From positions 115,243 to 179,242 of the forward strand of contig NZ_JADYUH010000001.1 in the NCBI RefSeq assembly GCF_021531665.1: 64,000 bases of DNA. Reading direction: 5' to 3'. The notes beneath the pieces were generated by a model. It was not told the origin of the DNA, made no database searches, and was given only the letters and a program-made list of their open reading frames with translations. Both the position numbers and the translations under genes were made by a program. This DNA comes from Prevotellamassilia timonensis. Lineage in GTDB: Bacteria > Bacteroidota > Bacteroidia > Bacteroidales > Bacteroidaceae. Positions 47,131-56,309 of the stretch are shown piece after piece (position 1 is the first letter of the stretch; every line of letters begins with the position of its first letter).

Positions 47131-47287
47131 GGTGTGTCAAAATGCAAATTTTGGGCTTCACCCTCAAAGGTGCGTCAGAATGGCTAAGATGCAAGGCGCT
47201 GAGGATGAGGGCGCAGGGAGTGTACTGAAGTACATGACCAAGCCCGAATCCGATAGCAACGCAGCAGATTGGCTTTTATGACACACC
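47131..47287 (-). repeat. Family B terminal-inverted-repeat element, copy 1 (157 bp)
   Basis: The ends are GGTGTGTCA/TGACACACC. The interior includes GGCTAAGATGCAAGGCGCTG, GTGTACTGAAGTACATGACC (a small palindrome) and AAGCCCGAATCCGATAGCAA. It is the reverse complement of 48703-48858 with only a few differences. It lies between purD and the membrane protein gene. Confidence 0.85.
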
Positions 47288-47307
47288 GTCGGTGAAAAGG
47301 GGGATCT

Positions 47308-48576
47308 TTAAAGGTCTTGACCAATGTCGCGACGGAAATATTTCTTCTCGAAATCAATGGCGGCAGCGCCGGACATGGATTTCGCAAGTGCTTCCTGTTT
47401 GTCGCGACCGTAGGAAGAAACGGCAATGACGCGACCGCCGGAGGTGACCACGTTGCCGTCTTTCAAGGCTGTGCCGGCGTGGAAGACCACACTGTCAGTC
47501 ACTTTTTCCAAGCCGGAAATCGGGTAGCCCTTTCCATAGGCTTCGGGGTAGCCGCCGGAGACAAGCATGACGCAGACGGCAGCGCGTTCGTCGAACTCCA
47601 CCGTGCGGCGGTCAAGGTCGCCCTTCGCCACGCCTTCGAACAAATCCACGATGTCGCTCTTGAGACGCAGCATCACGGTTTCGGTTTCCGGGTCTCCCAT
47701 GCGGCAGTTATATTCAATCACCTTCGGTTGTCCGTCGCAGTTGATGAGTCCGAAGAAGATGAAGCCTTTGTAGTCGATGCCTTCCTTGCTCAGTCCCTCG
47801 ACGGTCGGACGGATGATTTCGTCTTCCACTTTCTTCTTCCATTCCGCCGTGGCGAACGGGACGGGTGAAACGCTGCCCATGCCGCCCGTGTTGAGTCCCG
47901 TGTCGCCTTCTCCGATGCGTTTGTAGTCCTTTGCTTCCGGAAGGATGGCATAGTGTTCTCCGTCGGTCAGGACAAACATGGAGCATTCGATTCCGCTGAG
48001 GAATTCTTCGATGACCACTCGGGCTGAGGCGTTTCCAAACTTACCGCCCAGCATGGAGCGCAGTTCCGTTTGTGCCTCTTCAAGTGAGGGAAGAATCAAC
48101 ACCCCTTTCCCAGCGCAGAGTCCGTCCGCTTTCAAGACGTAGGGCGGCTGGAGTGAGGCGAGGAAGCGGCAGCCTTCTTCCACCTGGGTGCCGTTGAAGG
48201 TGGCGTAGGCAGCGGTGGGAATACCGTGGCGTTGCATGAACTGCTTGGCAAAGTCTTTGGAGCCTTCCAGTTGAGCGCCCGCTGCGGAGGGACCGATGAC
48301 GGGAATTCGGCTCAAGTCGGCGCGAGAGCGGAAGAAGTCGGCGATGCCTCCCACAAGCGGGTCTTCCGGTCCGACAACGACCATGTCAACGTTCTGTTCC
48401 AGTACGAAATCTGCGATGAAATCGAAGTTTTTTGCAGGAATGGGCACGTTTTCCGCCACTTCTGCCGTGCCGGCGTTTCCGGGTGCCACGAAGAGTTTTT
48501 CGACTTTCGGACTTTGAGCGATTTTCCAAGCGAGGGCATGTTCACGCCCTCCGCTGCCAAGGAGCAAGATTTTCAT
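47308..48576 (-). CDS. purD: Phosphoribosylamine-glycine ligase
   Basis: This 422-residue ATP-grasp enzyme forms GAR, the second step of purine synthesis. Motifs: N-terminal [80 protein letters not shown], and the metal-binding [20 protein letters not shown]. The start at MKILLL was chosen as in all family members. A TACTTTTG box lies 26 bp upstream. It is flanked on both sides by inverted family B repeats, unusual for a housekeeping gene. Confidence 0.93.
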   Translation of the reverse strand: MKILLLGSGGREHALAWKIAQSPKVEKLFVAPGNAGTAEVAENVPIPAKNFDFIADFVLEQNVDMVVVGPEDPLVGGIADFFRSRADLSRIPVIGPSAAGAQLEGSKDFAKQFMQRHGIPTAAYATFNGTQVEEGCRFLASLQPPYVLKADGLCAGKGVLILPSLEEAQTELRSMLGGKFGNASARVVIEEFLSGIECSMFVLTDGEHYAILPEAKDYKRIGEGDTGLNTGGMGSVSPVPFATAEWKKKVEDEIIRPTVEGLSKEGIDYKGFIFFGLINCDGQPKVIEYNCRMGDPETETVMLRLKSDIVDLFEGVAKGDLDRRTVEFDERAAVCVMLVSGGYPEAYGKGYPISGLEKVTDSVVFHAGTALKDGNVVTSGGRVIAVSSYGRDKQEALAKSMSGAAAIDFEKKYFRRDIGQDL

Positions 48577-48601
48577 TGTGAACGATTTTTGATTTGTTGT
48601 G

Positions 48602-48609
48602 CAAAAGTA
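48602..48609 (-). promoter_or_regulatory. -7 box TACTTTTG, purD promoter
   Basis: It is an exact TAnnTTTG match on the minus strand and would give a ~20-nt leader. No purine riboswitch was seen. Confidence 0.5.
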
Positions 48610-48702
48610 GTGGAAAGCGCACAGAGTGCAAAGAGTTGTCACGTTTTTTCGCCGACTCGTCACTCCTTCCTGTCGCTTCGTCACTTCCCGCCGTGCACTG
48701 GC

Positions 48703-48858
48703 GGTGTGTCATAATAGCCAATCTGCTTCGTTGCTATCGGATTCGGGCTTGGTCATGTACTTCAGTACACTCCCTGCGCCCTCATCCTCAGCGCCTTGCA
48801 TCTTAGCCATTCTGACGCACCTTCGAGGGTGAAGCCAAAATGTGCATTTTGACACACC
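48703..48858 (+). repeat. Family B terminal-inverted-repeat element, copy 2 (156 bp)
   Basis: It has the same ends and interior as the copy at 47131 but in the opposite orientation. It lies in the divergent gap between purD and the DUF2723 gene, upstream of the latter's promoter. Confidence 0.85.
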
Positions 48859-49006
48859 CTCAACGGCTTTCAGAAGTGCCGAGCCCTAAGGAAAGAGTGA
48901 GAAAGTCCGGGGAAAAAGTGATGTTTCAAGAAGCCGTTTGACGGTCTTTTCTGCTGTCGTGTGCAGTTCAAGAGACAAGAAGAGGAGCAATCTGAGATTT
49001 TATCCC

Positions 49007-49014
49007 TACTTTTG
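49007..49014 (+). promoter_or_regulatory. -7 box TACTTTTG, DUF2723 promoter
   Basis: It is an exact TAnnTTTG match 84 bp before the start codon. Confidence 0.5.
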
Positions 49015-49097
49015 CACGTTGAAGCGCAGTTTCGCACGCTGTGTCTTCCGAGTCAGCATGAAAATCATAATCAAAAATCATTTGATACTTTAGCCCT

Positions 49098-52000
49098 ATG
49101 AAAAAGTACAATCTAATCAACAACTTGCTGGGCTGGTTCTCTTTTGCCGTGGCAGCCGTGACCTACTGCCTGACGGTGGAACCGACCGCAAGTTTTTGGG
49201 ACTGTCCGGAGTTCATCACCACAGCCTATAAACTTGAAGTGGGTCACCCTCCCGGCGCACCGTTCTTCATGCTGACCGGCAACTTCTTCACTCAGTTCAC
49301 AGACGACCCGACCAAGGTGGCGTTCTGCGTGAACATCATGTCGGCACTGCTTTCCGCCCTTTGCATTCTCTTCCTCTTCTGGAGCATCACACACCTGGCG
49401 CGGAAACTCATTTGCAAAGACGGCGTCGTCACCTCCCTCTCCCAACTGATTGTCATCATGGGTAGCGGTCTGACCGGTGCGCTCGCCTACACTTGGAGCG
49501 ACACATTCTGGTTCTCTGCCGTGGAAGGTGAGGTCTATGCCTACTCCTCCATGTTCACTGCTTTGGTCTTCTGGCTTATTCTCAAATGGGAAGACCATGC
49601 CGATGAGCCTCACTCCGATCGCTGGTTGGTGCTCATCTTCTATCTCACCGGACTTTCCATTGGCGTTCACCTTCTGAACCTGCTTTGTCTGCCGGCGATT
49701 ACCCTCGTGTATTATTATAAGCGTTATCCCTCCGCCAACTTGAAGGGTTCTCTCGTGGCTTTAGGTGTTTCCATGCTTTTGGTGGCAGCCGTGCTCTACG
49801 GCGTCGTGCCCGGCATCGTGAAAGTCGGAGGCTGGTTTGAACTCTTCTTCGTGAACAGCCTCGGCATGCCGTTCAACACGGGTGTTGTGATATATCTCAT
49901 CGTGCTCATCGGCGTGGTGCTTGCCGCCATTTGGAGCACCACGCAGAAGAACCGCGTTCGCACGCAGATTCTCTATGTCGCCAGCATCGCGCTGCTCGGC
50001 ATCCCCTTCATGGGTCATGGTGCGCTCTCCGTGGTTTGCGGCTTGCTCGTGCTCGGCGCTCTCTATTTCGTACTGACGCTGAAAAACAAGGACGGAAACT
50101 TCATCCTGCGCAAACGCTTCCTCAACACCTCCCTGCTCTGCATGCTGATGCTGATGATTGGCTACTCTTCCTACGCCATCATCGTCATCCGCTCCACGCA
50201 GAACACGCCGATGGACCAGAACTCTCCCGAAGACATCTTCACCCTCGGCACCTACATGGGACGTGAACAATATGGTTCCTATCCGCTCTTCAAGGGCGAG
50301 GCATACTGCTCGCAAGGGCAGGCTTACGCCGCTGGTGCCATCGAATACGAAAAGCGCATGCGCACTCAGCGCAAAGAAAAGGCAACGCCCGATGAACCCG
50401 ACCAATATGAAGAAATTGAAGAAACCGTTGGCGTGAACTATCCTTCCGAACTCACCATGCTCTTCCCGAGAATGTGGAGCGCAGGTCACACTGCTCAATA
50501 TCAGGAGTGGATGGGCGACATTGAAATGAATGAAGGCTACATGCAAACGCCCGACGGCTACGAAGTGCCCGTTTCCATGCCGACGCAGTTGGAAAACATC
50601 CGCTTCTTCTTGTCCTATCAGGTGAATTTCATGTACTGGCGCTACTTCATGTGGAACTTCGCAGGACGCCAGAACGACATTCAGAGCAAGGGCTTCGAAC
50701 TTGAACACGGCAACTGGATTTCCGGCATTCCGTTCATCGACAATGCGCTCTATGGCGACCAGAGCCTGCTGCCCGACGCCCTGTCAAAGGACAACAAAGG
50801 TCACAACGTCTTCTACTGCCTCCCGCTCTTGCTTGGTCTCATCGGTCTTTTCTGGCAGTCCTATCGTGGCGAGAAAGGCGTTCGCCAGTTCTGGGTGGTC
50901 TTCTTCCTGTTCTTCATGACGGGACTTGCCATTGTGCTATATCTGAACCAGACCCCCAGCCAGCCTCGCGAACGTGACTATGCTTACGCCGGTTCGTTCT
51001 ACGCTTTCGCCATCTGGATTGGTCTCGGCGTGGCAGCCCTCGCTTCGCTGTTTGAGAAACTGCTGAAGAAGCCCGTTCTCGCCGCAGCCGTTGCCTCGCT
51101 CGCCGGCATCTGCGTGCCCTTGCAAATGGTCAGTCAGACTTGGGATGACCACGACCGCTCCGGACGCTATGCCTGCCGCGACTTCGGATTGAACTATCTG
51201 AACACCCTGCCCGAGAAAGGCAATCCCATCATCTTCACCAACGGCGACAACGACACCTTCCCGCTCTGGTACAACCAAGAAGTGGAAGGACAGCGCACCG
51301 ACGCCCGTGTCTGCAACCTCTCCTATCTCCAAACGGACTGGTACACCGACCAGATGAAGCGTCCCGCCTACGACTCTCCCGCGCTGCCCATCACCTGGGA
51401 AAGAATCTGCTATGTCGATAACGGCAAGCACGCCTACTATCCCATCCGTGCTGAGGAGAAAGTGCAGTTGGACGCTCTGAAGAAGACGAACCCCGAAGTT
51501 GACCCCTACGAACTGTCCTATATTCTCAAGAACTATGTCTGCAAAGAATCGGGCGGCTACTTCCCCACCGACTCCGTGGTGGTTTCTGTGAACAAGGAGG
51601 CTGTCAGAGAAAGCGGCATGTATCTCCCGTTTGGTCCCGACTCCATCCCCGACAAGATGATTATCTCCCTGAAGAATGTGAACGAACGCCAGGGCGGACT
51701 CTATCGTGCCGACGTCATGGTCTATGAGATGCTCGCCCATGCCGATTGGAAACGTCCGATGTACATGAGCGTCACCCTTGGTTCCGAGAACTACGCTTCG
51801 CTGGAGAACTTCTGTGTGTTGGAAGGCTTGGCTTATCGCATCACGCCGTTCAACTTCGGCGGCAGAGGCGTGGTGGACGAGAAACTCATGATGCACAACT
51901 TCATGGAGCGCTTCAAATATGGCAACATGTCGCAGCCCGGTCTCTACATTGACGAGACCGTCAGCAGAATGTGCCGCACGCATCGCCGAATGTTTGTAAT

Positions 52001-52412
52001 GCTCGCCGACAGACTCGTGCGCAGCGGAAAGAAGGACGATGCCGCCAAAGTGCTGGCACGTTGCGAGAAGGAACTGCCCGCCTGCAACATCCCCTACACC
52101 GACGACGATTCACAACTCGCCTCCCTCTGGGCAGAAGTGGGCAACGCCAAGGAAGCAGAAAGAGTGGCAAAGGCTGTGCTGACCTATAACCTTCAGTATT
52201 TCAACTACCTCAACTCTCTTTCCGCCTCCACCATCGAAAGCTATCGCAGCACCAACTACTATCTCTTCGCTTCCACCATCGAGGCACTCCAAGCCCTCGG
52301 CGCGGCGAAATCGAAAGAGGAGAAGGCGTTCAGAAACAAGGTTGAAAAACTCTATGACACGCCGGCTTTCAACAGTGGAATGTCCACCTACTATCAGCAG
52401 ATGGGGGGATAA
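49098..52412 (+). CDS. DUF2723 family membrane protein (glycosyltransferase-like)
   Basis: This 1104-residue protein opens with the DUF2723 signature: VTYCLTVEPTASFWDCPEFI and TTAYKLEVGHPPGAPFFML (about 19-58), then a dozen or so membrane segments to about 660. A soluble C-terminal region includes IIFTNGDNDTFPLWYNQEVE and a helical repeat-like end. The family resembles GT-C glycosyltransferases such as protein O-mannosyltransferases; the acidic residues after the first segment fit that class. In Bacteroidota a role in surface or protein glycosylation is plausible but unproven. The polysaccharide deacetylase is its regular neighbour, here pushed away by two family A elements. Confidence 0.85.
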   Translation: MKKYNLINNLLGWFSFAVAAVTYCLTVEPTASFWDCPEFITTAYKLEVGHPPGAPFFMLTGNFFTQFTDDPTKVAFCVNIMSALLSALCILFLFWSITHLARKLICKDGVVTSLSQLIVIMGSGLTGALAYTWSDTFWFSAVEGEVYAYSSMFTALVFWLILKWEDHADEPHSDRWLVLIFYLTGLSIGVHLLNLLCLPAITLVYYYKRYPSANLKGSLVALGVSMLLVAAVLYGVVPGIVKVGGWFELFFVNSLGMPFNTGVVIYLIVLIGVVLAAIWSTTQKNRVRTQILYVASIALLGIPFMGHGALSVVCGLLVLGALYFVLTLKNKDGNFILRKRFLNTSLLCMLMLMIGYSSYAIIVIRSTQNTPMDQNSPEDIFTLGTYMGREQYGSYPLFKGEAYCSQGQAYAAGAIEYEKRMRTQRKEKATPDEPDQYEEIEETVGVNYPSELTMLFPRMWSAGHTAQYQEWMGDIEMNEGYMQTPDGYEVPVSMPTQLENIRFFLSYQVNFMYWRYFMWNFAGRQNDIQSKGFELEHGNWISGIPFIDNALYGDQSLLPDALSKDNKGHNVFYCLPLLLGLIGLFWQSYRGEKGVRQFWVVFFLFFMTGLAIVLYLNQTPSQPRERDYAYAGSFYAFAIWIGLGVAALASLFEKLLKKPVLAAAVASLAGICVPLQMVSQTWDDHDRSGRYACRDFGLNYLNTLPEKGNPIIFTNGDNDTFPLWYNQEVEGQRTDARVCNLSYLQTDWYTDQMKRPAYDSPALPITWERICYVDNGKHAYYPIRAEEKVQLDALKKTNPEVDPYELSYILKNYVCKESGGYFPTDSVVVSVNKEAVRESGMYLPFGPDSIPDKMIISLKNVNERQGGLYRADVMVYEMLAHADWKRPMYMSVTLGSENYASLENFCVLEGLAYRITPFNFGGRGVVDEKLMMHNFMERFKYGNMSQPGLYIDETVSRMCRTHRRMFVMLADRLVRSGKKDDAAKVLARCEKELPACNIPYTDDDSQLASLWAEVGNAKEAERVAKAVLTYNLQYFNYLNSLSASTIESYRSTNYYLFASTIEALQALGAAKSKEEKAFRNKVEKLYDTPAFNSGMSTYYQQMGG

Positions 52413-52419
52413 CCTTTTT

Positions 52420-52616
52420 AGGGGTGTTCTATAAATTAGGTTGAGTTGTTTCACGCTTTCTCAGAGATGAACTTTTGTCAGTGGAGAAAGGAGCATAGCA
52501 GGTTATGTGACTGACGAAACTTGCAAAAGGGCGCACTAAGAATCAAATTACTCAGAAAGACTCTGCGACCAAAACGTAAGCACTTTCTTTTGAACGTTCC
52601 TTATCCCGTAATTTAT
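52420..52616 (+). repeat. Family A element, long copy 2, left half of a tandem pair
   Basis: It starts AGGGGTGTTCTATAAATTAG eight bases after the DUF2723 stop and ends TTATCCCGTAATTTAT. Its last ~10 bp (GAACACCCCT) are missing because the next copy starts there. It differs from copy 1 in two internal patches. Confidence 0.8.
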
Positions 52617-52809
52617 AGGGGTGTTCTAAAAATTAGGTTGAGTTGATTTTTGATTTCTTAGAGATGAACTTTTGTCAGTTGAGGAAGGAGCATAGCGGGC
52701 TATGTGACTGACGAAACTTACAAAAGGGCGCGCTAAGAAGCGAAAAGCGACCAAAACGTAAGCACTTTCTCTTGAACCTTCCTTATCCCGTAATTTATAG
52801 AACACCCCT
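52617..52809 (+). repeat. Family A element, long copy 3, right half of a tandem pair
   Basis: It is a complete 193-bp copy, nearly identical to the one at 328-514 apart from a short insertion near GCTAAGAAG. It ends 27 bp before the deacetylase start. Confidence 0.85.
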
Positions 52810-52836
52810 ATAAAACACCTCCTTTAAACCTACCGC

Positions 52837-53448
52837 ATGATTATCGAGCAACCCGCAGTTTTCTTGCGTTGGCTTTATCCACACGCCCTGTGGCGCATGA
52901 ACCGAAAGGAAAAGGCTGTCTATCTCACGTTTGACGACGGTCCCATTCCCGAGGTCACGCCATGGGTGTTGGACGTGCTCGACAAATATGGCATCAAAGC
53001 CACCTTCTTCATGGTCGGCGACAACATTCGGAAGCACCCCGAGGTCTTTGAGATGGTCAAAGCCCGAGGACACCGCCTCGGCAACCACACGTTTAACCAC
53101 ATCGGCGGACTTCGCCACGGCATCACCTCCTATCTCAACAACGTGGACAAAGCGAATGAGTATTTGCATACCGACCTCTTCCGACCTCCTCACGGATGGA
53201 TGAAGTGGGACCAGTATGTCTTTGTCAAGCGGCGCTACAAGGTCGTGATGTGGGACCTCGTCACCCGTGACTACTCCACCCGCCTGAACGGGCGTGACGT
53301 CTTGTTGAACGTGCGCCGCTTTGCCCGCCCCGGTAGCATCATCACTTTCCACGATTCCGTGAAAAGCCACGACAAACTGCTCTACGCACTGCCACGTGCC
53401 ATCGAGTGGCTGCTCAGTCAGGGCTATTCCTTCAAAGTCTTTGAGTGA
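52837..53448 (+). CDS. Polysaccharide deacetylase family protein (NodB/CE4 fold)
   Basis: This 203-residue protein has all CE4 motifs: YLTFDDGPIPEVTP (catalytic base D33, metal D34), the zinc pair in LGNHTFNHIGG (H84, H88), FRPPHGWMKW, a WDLVTRDYS block and ITFHDSVKSH with the acid histidine. It has no signal peptide; the N-terminal FLRWLYPHALWRM is short and hydrophobic at most. The family removes N- or O-acetyl groups from glycans such as peptidoglycan. It is co-directional with the DUF2723 gene; the family A pair between them likely adds a leader or a terminator. Confidence 0.9.
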   Translation: MIIEQPAVFLRWLYPHALWRMNRKEKAVYLTFDDGPIPEVTPWVLDVLDKYGIKATFFMVGDNIRKHPEVFEMVKARGHRLGNHTFNHIGGLRHGITSYLNNVDKANEYLHTDLFRPPHGWMKWDQYVFVKRRYKVVMWDLVTRDYSTRLNGRDVLLNVRRFARPGSIITFHDSVKSHDKLLYALPRAIEWLLSQGYSFKVFE

Positions 53449-53574
53449 ACCGCCACCGCACCCGACGGAGCGAGCAGCGCTATATAAGGTATATACGAAA
53501 CGTCTCCGCGCTGGCTTTGCGCTATGCTTCGAGCGCTATATATAATAAGGTATATTTCCTCAACTCTTCATGCT

Positions 53575-56103
53575 ATGAAACGACACGTCTTTCTCCTTTT
53601 GCTTTCTTTTTTCGGACTCCACGTCGGCGCCCAGCAGGTGGTGCGCTTTGACCGCCCCACTTCGCTGCAAGGACGCGAAATCTGGTGGAAGGGAAACGAA
53701 GACAAAAAAGGAACCGGCTTCAAACCCATCAGTGCAGGAGAGGGGCACGCCAATCCCGACCGCGAATGGGAAAATGCCTCGCTGCCCCTTGGCAACGGCA
53801 GCCTAGGCTGCAACGTCATGGGTTCTGTCGCCGTGGAACGCTACACGCTCAACGAGAAGACGCTCTGGCGCGGCGGTCCCAACACGGCGAAAGGACCGGC
53901 AGACTATTGGAATCAGAACAAAAAGTCGGCACATCTGCTGCCCGAAATTCGCGAAGCCTTCGCCCGTGGAGACTGGGACAAGGCTGCCGCACTCACACAG
54001 GCAAACTTCAACAGCGAAGTGCCCTACGAATCCTGGCGAGAACCGCAGTTCCGCTTTGGCTCTTTCACCACCCTCGGCGAACTTTGCATCGCCACGGGAC
54101 ACGATGAAAACACCGTTTCTGACTATCGCCGCGAACTTTCCGTCGATTCAGCCTTTGCCACCGTGGCATACAAAACGCCTGAAGGCGTAACCCACGAACG
54201 CCGCACCTTTGTCTCCTATCCCGCCAATGTCATCGCCATCCGCTTTAAGGCATCGGAGAAAGGAAACCAGAATCTCCGCATCACCTACTGTCCCAACCCG
54301 CTCGGCGAAGGAACGTTCTCCGTGGACGGAAAGAACGGCGTCCTCTACCTCGGTCGCCTGGACAACAACGGCATGCAATATGCCGTGCGTTTGCAAGTGA
54401 AAACCGTGGGCGGGAAGGTGACTTGCCAAGACAGTCTGCTGACGGTGGAGCGTGCCGATGAGGCTGTCATTCTTCTCACAGCCGACACGGACTACGCTCC
54501 GAACTATGACCCTGACTTCTCCGACCCCCTTGCTTATGTCGGAGTGAATCCCGCTGCCACCACGAAGAAATGGATGAACAAGGCTTCGAAGAAAGGGTTT
54601 GACCGTTTGTTTGCAGAACACCATGCCGACTATGCCGCCCTCTTCAACCGCGTCACCTTCCGACTCGGAGAGGAAAATGCGAGCCTTGAAGCGGAAAAAA
54701 TGACCACGCCGGCGCGTCTGGCTGCCTATCGACAAGGAAAAGCCGACCCCTCGCTCGAAACGCTCTACTTTGCTTTCGGCCGCTATCTCCTCATCTCCTC
54801 TTCCCGCCCCGGCAACCTGCCTGCCAATCTGCAAGGAATCTGGCACAACAATGTGGACGGACCTTGGCGTGTGGACTATCACAACAACATCAACCTCCAA
54901 ATGAACTATTGGCCCGCGCTGACCACGAACCTTGCCGAATGCGCCGAGCCGTTGACGGACTTCATCCGCCTGTTGGAAAAGCCGGGAGAGAAAACGGCGA
55001 AAGACTATTGGGGGGCCAGAGGCTGGGCAGCCGGAATCTCCGCCAACATCTTCGGTTTCACCGCGCCGCTGGAAGGGGCTGACATGTCTTGGAACTATAA
55101 TCCCATGGCGGCTTCGTGGCTGGCGACGCACTTGTGGGAATACTATGACTTCACTCGCGACCTCCGTTTCTTGAAAGAGACGGCGTGGCCTCTGATGAAA
55201 CCCTGTGCCCTCTTCTGCGAGGACTTCCTCTGGCGCAAGTCGGATGGCACGCTGACCGCTGCGCCTTCCACCTCGCCGGAGCACGGTCCCATCGATGAGG
55301 GAACGACCTTCACCCACGCCGTCATCCGCGAAATCCTCCTTGACTGCATTGAAGCCGCCCGCGTCTTGAAATGCGACACGGTGGACGTGGCACGCTGGGA
55401 AAAGGTGCTGCGAGATTTGGCTCCCTACCGCGTTGGACGCTACGGACAACTGCTTGAATGGAGCCGCGACATCGACGACCCGAACGACCAACACCGCCAC
55501 GTGAATCATCTCTTTGGTCTGCATCCCGGTCACACCATCTCTCCGCTGACCACACCGGAACTGGCGACAGCCTCCCGCATCGTTTTGGAGCACAGAGGCG
55601 ACGGAGCCACCGGCTGGAGCATGGGGTGGAAACTGAATCTTTGGGCACGTCTTCACGACGGCAACCATTCCTACGTGCTCTATCAGAATCTCCTCAAACA
55701 CGGAACGAACGACAATCTCTGGGACAGCCATCCGCCCTTCCAAATTGACGGAAACTTCGGCGGCGTCGCAGGTGTGACGGAAATGCTGTTGCAAAGTCAC
55801 GCCGGCGTCATTGACCTCCTGCCCGCTCTTCCCGATGCTTGGGCAGACGGCAAAATCACAGGTCTTCGTGCCCGAGGAAATTTTGAAGTAGATGTGGAAT
55901 GGCACGGCGGACGTCTCACCCGCGCCGTCATTCGCTCTCTTGGTGGTAACACCTGTGCCGTGCGCTACGCTTCTCACACCCTCCGTTTCCCCACGGAAAA
56001 GGGAAAAACGGTGGACATCGTTTTTGACGGTGAAACGCTGCAGGCAATCTTCGATGGCACTCACTCCGCTCACTTCGTTTCGCGGGCGACGGGAAGCAAT
56101 TGA
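53575..56103 (+). CDS. GH95 alpha-L-fucosidase
   Basis: This 842-residue secreted enzyme has a signal peptide (FLLLLSFFGLHVGAQ), then the GH95 N-terminal beta domain (LPLGNGSLGCNVMGSV, LNEKTLWRGGPNT) and the helical (alpha/alpha)6 barrel. Catalytic-type residues are in place: NNINLQMNYW (the paired asparagines), STSPEHGP (E569, the acid in GH95) and QIDGNFGG (aspartate/asparagine pocket). It would cut terminal alpha-1,2-fucose from host glycans or alpha-galactose in some GH95 members. The upstream region carries two copies of an AT-rich motif. A start 51 bp upstream is possible but would bury the signal peptide. Confidence 0.9.
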   Translation: MKRHVFLLLLSFFGLHVGAQQVVRFDRPTSLQGREIWWKGNEDKKGTGFKPISAGEGHANPDREWENASLPLGNGSLGCNVMGSVAVERYTLNEKTLWRGGPNTAKGPADYWNQNKKSAHLLPEIREAFARGDWDKAAALTQANFNSEVPYESWREPQFRFGSFTTLGELCIATGHDENTVSDYRRELSVDSAFATVAYKTPEGVTHERRTFVSYPANVIAIRFKASEKGNQNLRITYCPNPLGEGTFSVDGKNGVLYLGRLDNNGMQYAVRLQVKTVGGKVTCQDSLLTVERADEAVILLTADTDYAPNYDPDFSDPLAYVGVNPAATTKKWMNKASKKGFDRLFAEHHADYAALFNRVTFRLGEENASLEAEKMTTPARLAAYRQGKADPSLETLYFAFGRYLLISSSRPGNLPANLQGIWHNNVDGPWRVDYHNNINLQMNYWPALTTNLAECAEPLTDFIRLLEKPGEKTAKDYWGARGWAAGISANIFGFTAPLEGADMSWNYNPMAASWLATHLWEYYDFTRDLRFLKETAWPLMKPCALFCEDFLWRKSDGTLTAAPSTSPEHGPIDEGTTFTHAVIREILLDCIEAARVLKCDTVDVARWEKVLRDLAPYRVGRYGQLLEWSRDIDDPNDQHRHVNHLFGLHPGHTISPLTTPELATASRIVLEHRGDGATGWSMGWKLNLWARLHDGNHSYVLYQNLLKHGTNDNLWDSHPPFQIDGNFGGVAGVTEMLLQSHAGVIDLLPALPDAWADGKITGLRARGNFEVDVEWHGGRLTRAVIRSLGGNTCAVRYASHTLRFPTEKGKTVDIVFDGETLQAIFDGTHSAHFVSRATGSN

Positions 56104-56222
56104 AAGCAGGTCTCCAATCCCTCGTTTCCCGCCCGTTTTAATCCCGAAAAACGTTAGAATATCTCTTGCCTCTCCTTATTTTCGCGTCGTAAATACATCG
56201 AAACCAAGAGTTTAAGTAGTGT

Positions 56223-56260
56223 TATAAAAATAAGCGCGCTCGAGCGCGCTTATTTTTATA
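56223..56260. repeat. Perfect 38-bp palindrome (AAATAAGCGCGCTCGAGCGC core)
   Basis: It is symmetrical around GCTC/GAGC with outer arms TATAAAAATAAGC. It lies between the convergent GH95 and ATPase genes and could act as a bidirectional terminator. Its half sites recur in the repeats at 57818 and 57861. Confidence 0.85.
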
Positions 56261-56309
56261 TGTGTAGAAATTTGCGGAAAGAGCGGCGTTCCGTTCTCTT
56301 TTTCCGGCA

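Noticed and set aside
52872..52884. TTTATCCACA, a possible DnaA box, and TTATCCACA at about 16853
   Set aside because: These are single sites inside coding genes with no cluster or AT-rich unwinding region, so there is no origin evidence.
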